Assembly (NCBI GenBank): GCA_041601535.1
Contig: JBFIHZ010000118.1
Span: 1 to 10,582 of the forward strand
Source of the DNA: JBFIHZ01 sp041601535
GTDB lineage: Bacteria > Pseudomonadota > Gammaproteobacteria > Xanthomonadales > SZUA-36
Direction of reading: 5' to 3'
DNA length: 10,582 nt
Part shown: piece by piece, positions 6,973-10,582 of the stretch
Layout of the letters: every line of letters begins with the position of its first letter
Position numbering within the stretch: the first letter of the stretch is position 1
Made by a program: the position numbers and the translations under genes
Notes under the pieces: generated by a model
The model's input: the letters and a program-made list of their open reading frames with translations, nothing else
Told to the model about the DNA's origin: nothing
The model's database searches: none

Positions 6973-6977
6973 AACAG

Positions 6978-7574
6978 ATGCCAACTGATGGCGTGAACAA
7001 CGGACGGCGCCGGTTTCTGATCGCCACAACTTCGGTCGTGGGCGCTACGGGAGTCGGTTTTGCCGCTGTTCCATTTTTAGAATCATGGAAACCCAGCGCC
7101 AAGGCTCAGGCCGTCGGTGCACCGGTACAGGTCAATCTCGAAAACCTTGAGCCCGGGCAGATGCTGAAAGTGCAGTGGCGCGGCCAGACCATTGGCATCC
7201 TGCGCAGGACCGAACAAACCCTGGGGTTGTTGCCTGAGCTGGATGACCGCATCCGCGATCCGGAGTCGCAGGATTCCGAGCAACCCTCCTTCGCACAAAA
7301 TGAATCGCGGGCACTGCGGCCGGAATACCTGGTGGTGAACATGCATTGCACCCACCTGGGTTGCGTGCCCACCGTGGTTCCGCAGGTGGGGCCTGAGCCC
7401 TTTGACGATGACTGGAAAGGCGGCTTTTTCTGCCCGTGCCACAAGTCCAAGTTCGATATGGCAGGGCGGGTGTACAAAGGCGTTCCCGCGCCCACCAACC
7501 TGCGCATTCCGCCGTACAGCTTTATCGATGATCAGACCCTGTTGATTGGCGTCAATCCAGAGGGAGTCGCGTAA
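6978..7574 (+). CDS. petA: Ubiquinol-cytochrome c reductase, Rieske iron-sulfur subunit
   Basis: This 198-residue protein is the Rieske 2Fe-2S subunit of the cytochrome bc1 complex (complex III). It takes one electron from ubiquinol at the Qo site and passes it to cytochrome c1 on the periplasmic face. The N-terminus carries a Tat-type GRRRFLIATT followed by a hydrophobic helix (about 13-33), which stays as the membrane anchor. Box I is CTHLGC (C124, H126, C129) and box II is CPCHKS (C152, C154, H155). By family knowledge C124, H126, C152 and H155 bind the cluster and C129-C154 form the disulfide. Lysine follows the box II histidine where glycine is most common; the family tolerates variation there. 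GRVYKGVPAPTNL is typical. The TAA stop overlaps the petB ATG (TAATG), indicating a translationally coupled operon. Confidence 0.97.
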   Translation: MPTDGVNNGRRRFLIATTSVVGATGVGFAAVPFLESWKPSAKAQAVGAPVQVNLENLEPGQMLKVQWRGQTIGILRRTEQTLGLLPELDDRIRDPESQDSEQPSFAQNESRALRPEYLVVNMHCTHLGCVPTVVPQVGPEPFDDDWKGGFFCPCHKSKFDMAGRVYKGVPAPTNLRIPPYSFIDDQTLLIGVNPEGVA

Positions 7575-8818
7575 TGGGCAAGCCTGCGAGCACGATGTCA
7601 AAAAAGGCAGGGGCTTTCATGAACTGGGTGGACGAGCGTCTGCCAGTCACGAAATTCTATAATGACCACCTGGCCAAATATTACGCGCCGAAGAATTTCA
7701 ACTTCTGGTATTACATGGGCTCACTGGCCCTGATGATCCTGGTGATGCAGATTCTCACCGGCATTTTTCTGACCATGCATTACAAGCCCTCTGCCGAACT
7801 GGCGTTTGCCTCGGTTGAGTACATCATGCGTGACGTGGAATGGGGCTGGCTGATCCGCTACATGCATTCCACCGGCGCCTCGTTTTTCTTCATCGTGGTT
7901 TATCTGCACATGTTCCGCGCCCTGTTGTACGGCTCTCACCGTAAACCGCGGGAGCTGTTGTGGATTCTGGGCATGCTGATTTACCTGACACTGATGGCGG
8001 AAGCCTTCATGGGTTACGTACTGCCCTGGGGCCAGATGTCTTACTGGGGCGCACAGGTCATTATCAACCTGTTTGGTGCCATACCGGCCATAGGTGAGCC
8101 GCTCACCGAGTGGATTCGTGGGGATTACTTTATTTCCGACGCCACCCTGAACCGCTTTTTCGCCCTGCACGTGATTGCCCTGCCGCTGGCTTTGCTGGCG
8201 CTGGTGGTATTGCACCTGGCGGCCTTGCACGAAACCGGCTCAAACAACCCCGACGGCATTGAGATCAAAAAGAACAAGGATGCGGACGGCATTCCGCTGG
8301 ACGGTATCCCGTTCCACCCGTATTACACGGTCAAGGATATCTTTGGCGTGTCGATGTTCCTGCTGATATTCGCCTTTATCATCTTTTTCTGGCCGGAGGC
8401 CGGCGGGCTGTTCCTGGAGCACGATAACTTCGTGCCGGCCAATCCGCTGGTGACGCCGGAGCACATCAAGCCGGTGTGGTACTTCACGCCGTTCTACGCC
8501 ATCCTCAAAGCGGTGCCGGACAAGCTGATGGGTGTGATGCTGATGGGTGTGTCGGTGATGATCCTGTTTTTTGTTCCCTGGCTGGATCGTTCGCCGGTCA
8601 AGTCCATCCGTTACCGGCCTTTGCGTTTCAAGCTGATGTTGGCGCTGTTTGCGTTTGCCTTCGTGCGTCTGGGCATGCTGGGCATGGCCGAAGGCACACC
8701 GTCGCAGACCATTGAAATGCGCATCTGGACCTTTGTGTATTTCGCCTTTTTCATTCTGTTGTACTTCCTCAGTCCCAAGGAACGTACCAAGCCTGTTCCG
8801 GATCGGGTGACGCACTGA
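7574..8818 (+). CDS. petB: Ubiquinol-cytochrome c reductase, cytochrome b subunit
   Basis: This 414-residue integral membrane protein is the di-haem cytochrome b of complex III and carries the Qo and Qi quinone sites. About eight membrane helices are visible. Haem ligands are H98 and H112 in helix B (RYMHSTGAS...YLHMFR) and H199 and H214 in helix D (NRFFALHV...VVLHLAALHE). The helix D pair is separated by 14 residues, as in the pseudomonad sequences I recall, rather than the 13 of mitochondrial and alphaproteobacterial proteins. MGYVLPWGQMSYWGAQVI (146-163) is the cd1 Qo-site region. The usual PEWY motif reads PVWY (300-303). The ATG at 7574 is preceded by GAGGGAG and overlaps the petA stop. 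An internal ATG (codon 8) also matches homologue starts but lacks a Shine-Dalgarno sequence. Its stop overlaps petC by one base. Confidence 0.98.
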   Translation: MGKPASTMSKKAGAFMNWVDERLPVTKFYNDHLAKYYAPKNFNFWYYMGSLALMILVMQILTGIFLTMHYKPSAELAFASVEYIMRDVEWGWLIRYMHSTGASFFFIVVYLHMFRALLYGSHRKPRELLWILGMLIYLTLMAEAFMGYVLPWGQMSYWGAQVIINLFGAIPAIGEPLTEWIRGDYFISDATLNRFFALHVIALPLALLALVVLHLAALHETGSNNPDGIEIKKNKDADGIPLDGIPFHPYYTVKDIFGVSMFLLIFAFIIFFWPEAGGLFLEHDNFVPANPLVTPEHIKPVWYFTPFYAILKAVPDKLMGVMLMGVSVMILFFVPWLDRSPVKSIRYRPLRFKLMLALFAFAFVRLGMLGMAEGTPSQTIEMRIWTFVYFAFFILLYFLSPKERTKPVPDRVTH

Positions 8819-9555
8819 TGAAAACACTAAACGTCGTATTGCAAGCCAGCTTGCTGGCACTGGCTTTGACTCTGGTCTCATCTGCTCAGGCCGCCAGTGG
8901 AGGTGGCCATGTCGAGCACGCTGGCGTTAATGCGCGCGATGTTGCATCCGTGCAACGGGGCGCCAAGATATTCATGAATTACTGCCTGTCGTGTCATAGC
9001 GCCAGTTACATGCGTTACAACCGCCTGGCTGATGACCTTTCACTTAACGAAGACCTGGTGATGCAGAACCTGGTGTTTTCCGACGCGAAAATCGGTGACA
9101 CCATGGATATTGCAATGCAAGCGGCGCAGTCTGAAAAGTGGTTTGGCAAAACCCCGCCCGATTTGTCTCTGGTGGCCCGGTCACGTGGCGTTGACTGGCT
9201 GTTCACCTACATGAAAACGTTTTACCAGGATGAAAACGGTGGCTGGAACAACCTGGCGTTGCCCAATGCAGCGATGCCCCATGTGCTGTGGCAGCTGCAG
9301 GGCATCCAGAAGCCGGTATACACCACCCACGGTGATGCCGAAGTGATTGACCACCTGACCTTGGCCACCCCTGGCCTGCTGTCGCCGGAAGAGTATGATG
9401 AAACGGCTCGTGACCTGGTGACGTTTCTGGACTATCTGAGTGAGCCTGCCAAGCTGAAGCGTAAAAACATCGGCATTTGGGTCATGCTGTTCCTGAGCGT
9501 TTTCGCATTCCTCGCCTACCTGTTAAAGGCTGAGTTCTGGCGTGACGTACACTAA
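8818..9555 (+). CDS. petC: Ubiquinol-cytochrome c reductase, cytochrome c1 subunit
   Basis: This 245-residue protein is the cytochrome c1 of complex III. It carries electrons from the Rieske centre to soluble cytochrome c in the periplasm. A cleavable Sec signal peptide is visible (hydrophobic 6-20, likely cleavage after SSAQA near residue 25). The single haem c site is CLSCH (C56, C59, H60), followed by the c1-typical SASYMRYNRL. The sixth ligand is probably M153 in NAAMPHVLW. A C-terminal membrane helix (about 217-237) anchors the domain and ends in FWRDVH, a common c1 tail. The ATG at 8818 shares its first base with the petB TGA (TGATG); its own Shine-Dalgarno is weak, so coupling to petB is likely. 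The fused cytochrome b/c1 arrangement of some bacteria is not present: the two are separate genes. Confidence 0.98.
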   Translation: MKTLNVVLQASLLALALTLVSSAQAASGGGHVEHAGVNARDVASVQRGAKIFMNYCLSCHSASYMRYNRLADDLSLNEDLVMQNLVFSDAKIGDTMDIAMQAAQSEKWFGKTPPDLSLVARSRGVDWLFTYMKTFYQDENGGWNNLALPNAAMPHVLWQLQGIQKPVYTTHGDAEVIDHLTLATPGLLSPEEYDETARDLVTFLDYLSEPAKLKRKNIGIWVMLFLSVFAFLAYLLKAEFWRDVH

Positions 9556-9560
9556 AACAT

Positions 9561-9588
9561 GGTCCGGATCCGGGCCTCATTGTGCCCG
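9561..9588. repeat. Palindrome and overlapping stem between petC and sspA
   Basis: CCGGATCCGG (9564-9573) is a perfect 10-bp palindrome; with one G-U wobble it extends to 9561-9576. A second possible stem overlaps it: CGGGC (9571-9575), an 8-nt loop, GCCCG (9584-9588). The two structures exclude each other in RNA. There is no T run, so this is not a standard terminator. It could modulate read-through from petABC to sspAB or be chance. Confidence 0.4.
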
Positions 9589-9603
9589 TGGGTTTGAACC
9601 AGA

Positions 9604-9608
9604 GGGAG
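9604..9608 (+). promoter_or_regulatory. Shine-Dalgarno that fixes the GTG start of sspA
   Basis: GGGAG, within AGAGGGAGAA, ends 6 nt before the GTG at 9615. This decides between three in-frame starts: GTG 9582, GTG 9615 and ATG 9645. Initiation at 9615 gives MAVSARGRS, which aligns with the E. coli SspA N-terminus (MAVAANKRS). Confidence 0.8.
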
Positions 9609-9614
9609 AAAATT

Positions 9615-10253
9615 GTGGCAGTATCAGCTCGAGGTAGATCCACCATGGCGCTGTATTCGTCCGAATCCTGCATCGAATGCCATCGCGTCCGTTTTGTGCT
9701 GGCCGAAAAAGGCATCAATGTAGATATCGTCAATGTGACGGAGGATGAGTCCGCCGCCGAAGATCTGGCTGAATTGAATCCGTACAACCAGACGCCGACG
9801 CTGGTTGATCGCGACCTGGTGCTGTATGACGCCGGCGTCATCAACGATTACCTCGATGAGCGCTACCCCCATCCGCCACTGATGCCGGTCGACCCGGTGT
9901 CCCGCGCACAGCTGCGCCTGGTGCATTACCGCATCATCAAGGACTGGTATGCGCTGGTGACGGAAATTGAAGGCAGCAGCGGTAAAAAAGGCGAAAAACC
10001 GCGCAAGCAATTGAAAGAAGGCATTATCGCCGCGAACGACCTGTTCAAAATGTCGGACTTCGTACTGAACCCGGAACTGACCCTGGTGGATTGCACCCTC
10101 GGCCCATTGATGTGGCGTTTGCCGTTTTATGGCATCAAACTGGGTAAACCCGGTGCGGCGGTAGAGGCCTATGCGCAGCGAATTTTCTCCCGTAATTCTT
10201 TCAAGGCAAGCCTGACGCAGGCCGAGCGCGACATGCTGCTTAACCTCACCTGA
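9615..10253 (+). CDS. sspA: Stringent starvation protein A (GST-fold, RNA polymerase-associated)
   Basis: This 212-residue protein has the glutathione S-transferase fold but, in E. coli, binds RNA polymerase as a transcription regulator in stationary phase and acid stress rather than acting as an enzyme. An N-terminal thioredoxin-like domain (about 10-88) includes HRVRFVLAEKGI and NQTPTLVDRDLVLYD. The conserved surface patch PHPPLMP (85-91) is the region known to contact polymerase. The all-helical C-terminal domain contains LTLVDCTLGPLMWRLP (155-170) and ends in SLTQAERDM. Length equals E. coli SspA (212). Odd point: CIEC (C19-C22) sits where thioredoxins and glutaredoxins have their active site, while E. 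coli SspA has no such cysteine pair. The start is GTG. It follows petC by 59 nt and precedes sspB by 17 nt. Confidence 0.95.
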   Translation: MAVSARGRSTMALYSSESCIECHRVRFVLAEKGINVDIVNVTEDESAAEDLAELNPYNQTPTLVDRDLVLYDAGVINDYLDERYPHPPLMPVDPVSRAQLRLVHYRIIKDWYALVTEIEGSSGKKGEKPRKQLKEGIIAANDLFKMSDFVLNPELTLVDCTLGPLMWRLPFYGIKLGKPGAAVEAYAQRIFSRNSFKASLTQAERDMLLNLT

Positions 10254-10270
10254 TACTTTGCAGGGTATTC

Positions 10271-10582
10271 ATGTCAGGTGAAATGACATCCAACCGGCCG
10301 TACCTGCTGCGTGCCCTGTACCAGTGGATCAGTGACAACCGCATGACACCACACGTGTTGGTGGATGCAGCGGTCGACGGCGTGGACGTGCCTGAGCAGG
10401 CAGTACAGAAAGGCAAGGTTATTCTGAACATCGACCAGGCCGCAGTGCATGACCTGGAAATGGCCAATGACTGGATGATGTTCAACGCGCGGTTTTCCGG
10501 CCGCCGCTACGAGGTGAAGGTACCAGTTGAGGCCGTTCTGGCCATTTATGCCAAGGAAAACGGCCAGGGCATGATGTTTGCG
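10271..10582 (+). CDS. sspB: SspB, ClpXP protease specificity-enhancing factor (cut by right edge)
   Basis: These are the first 104 codons of SspB, the adaptor that binds ssrA-tagged peptides from stalled ribosomes, and the RseA fragment in E. coli, and delivers them to ClpXP. The substrate-binding domain is nearly complete. Signatures are RPYLLRALYQWI (9-20), TPHVLVDA (27-34), GKVILNI, LEMANDWMMFNARFSG and VPVEAVLAIYAKENGQGMMF, all matching E. coli SspB closely. The acidic linker and the C-terminal ClpX-binding tail lie outside the window. The ATG at 10271 is preceded by AGGG with a 5-nt spacer; an in-frame ATG at 10283 is a less likely alternative. sspA-sspB is a standard operon. Confidence 0.96.
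   Translation, partial: MSGEMTSNRPYLLRALYQWISDNRMTPHVLVDAAVDGVDVPEQAVQKGKVILNIDQAAVHDLEMANDWMMFNARFSGRRYEVKVPVEAVLAIYAKENGQGMMFA

Larger units (their letters stand above)
6725..6977. promoter_or_regulatory. Divergent degS / petA intergenic promoter region
   Basis: This 253-nt gap separates the divergent degS-like gene and petA. Toward petA, TAAAAT (6831-6836, 5 of 6 to the -10 consensus) is preceded at 18 nt by TTGTTT (6807-6812, 3 of 6 to the -35 consensus). This would give a leader of about 135 nt. Toward degS, TAGAAT on the minus strand (6789-6794, 5 of 6) could serve as a -10 box, with no clear -35. I found no convincing sigma-E-type promoter. Two dyads are present: ACCTG-AC-CAGGT (6741-6752) and TGGACAA/TTGTCCA (6763-6769/6783-6789). 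An open frame crosses this gap on each strand, but the translations resemble nothing I know. Confidence 0.45.

Noticed and set aside
6894..6977. Upstream ATG giving a 28-residue longer Rieske protein
   Set aside because: The extra residues match nothing in the family and would displace the twin-arginine motif; the ATG at 6978 has a good Shine-Dalgarno.
6725..7102. Upstream extension of the degS-like open frame by 126 codons
   Set aside because: It would overlap petA coding sequence and its ribosome binding site, resembles no known domain, and would bury the membrane anchor in the middle of the protein.
8240..8881. Minus-strand open frame (213 codons) opposite petB
   Set aside because: Antisense to cytochrome b; composition (His/Gln/Arg-rich) is the reverse of hydrophobic helices.
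9582..9614. Upstream GTG for sspA
   Set aside because: It would place the strong GGGAG ribosome binding site inside the coding region; the GTG at 9615 matches the E. coli N-terminus.
1..10582. A novel defence, mobile or biosynthetic system
   Set aside because: Every stretch over 300 bases is covered by recognised core genes. No transposase, integrase, direct-repeat array, tRNA-flanked insertion or unknown conserved ORF was found.

Overview
The window is an ordinary housekeeping stretch of a gammaproteobacterial chromosome, moderately GC-rich and tightly packed. It holds twelve protein-coding genes: ten complete, one (rsxC) cut at the left edge and one (sspB) cut at the right edge. Protein sequences look most like non-enteric, aerobic gammaproteobacteria (Pseudomonas-like relatives): a cytochrome bc1 complex is encoded, and cytochrome b has the beta/gamma-type features PVWY and a 14-residue spacing between the helix-D haem histidines. 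I cannot name a genus. I saw no RNA genes, insertion sequences, phage genes, CRISPR arrays or toxin-antitoxin pairs, and no previously undescribed system.

Left block (1-5538). On the minus strand, metG (methionyl-tRNA synthetase) is followed by rsxA, rsxB and the start of rsxC (Rsx/Rnf membrane electron-transport complex), with 13-nt gaps or a 1-nt overlap. Divergent from metG, across a 227-nt promoter region, run apbC/mrp (Fe-S cluster carrier ATPase) and dcd (dCTP deaminase, TTG start). As I recall it, the order dcd-apbC-metG-rsx is conserved in pseudomonads.

Right block (5597-10582). A membrane-anchored one-PDZ periplasmic protease of the DegS/AlgW type lies on the minus strand, converging on dcd. 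Divergent from it, across 253 nt, run petA-petB-petC (Rieske protein, cytochrome b, cytochrome c1 of complex III) with 1-nt stop/start overlaps, then sspA and sspB (stringent starvation protein and ClpXP adaptor).

Shared themes: Fe-S proteins and their maturation recur (RsxB, RsxC, ApbC, Rieske). DegS and SspB act at the first and last proteolytic steps of RseA destruction, and so of sigma-E activation, in E. coli. The most useful points to follow up are a CxxC motif at the thioredoxin-fold position of SspA, the junction of two normally separate syntenic blocks, and unexplained inverted repeats in the intergenic gaps.
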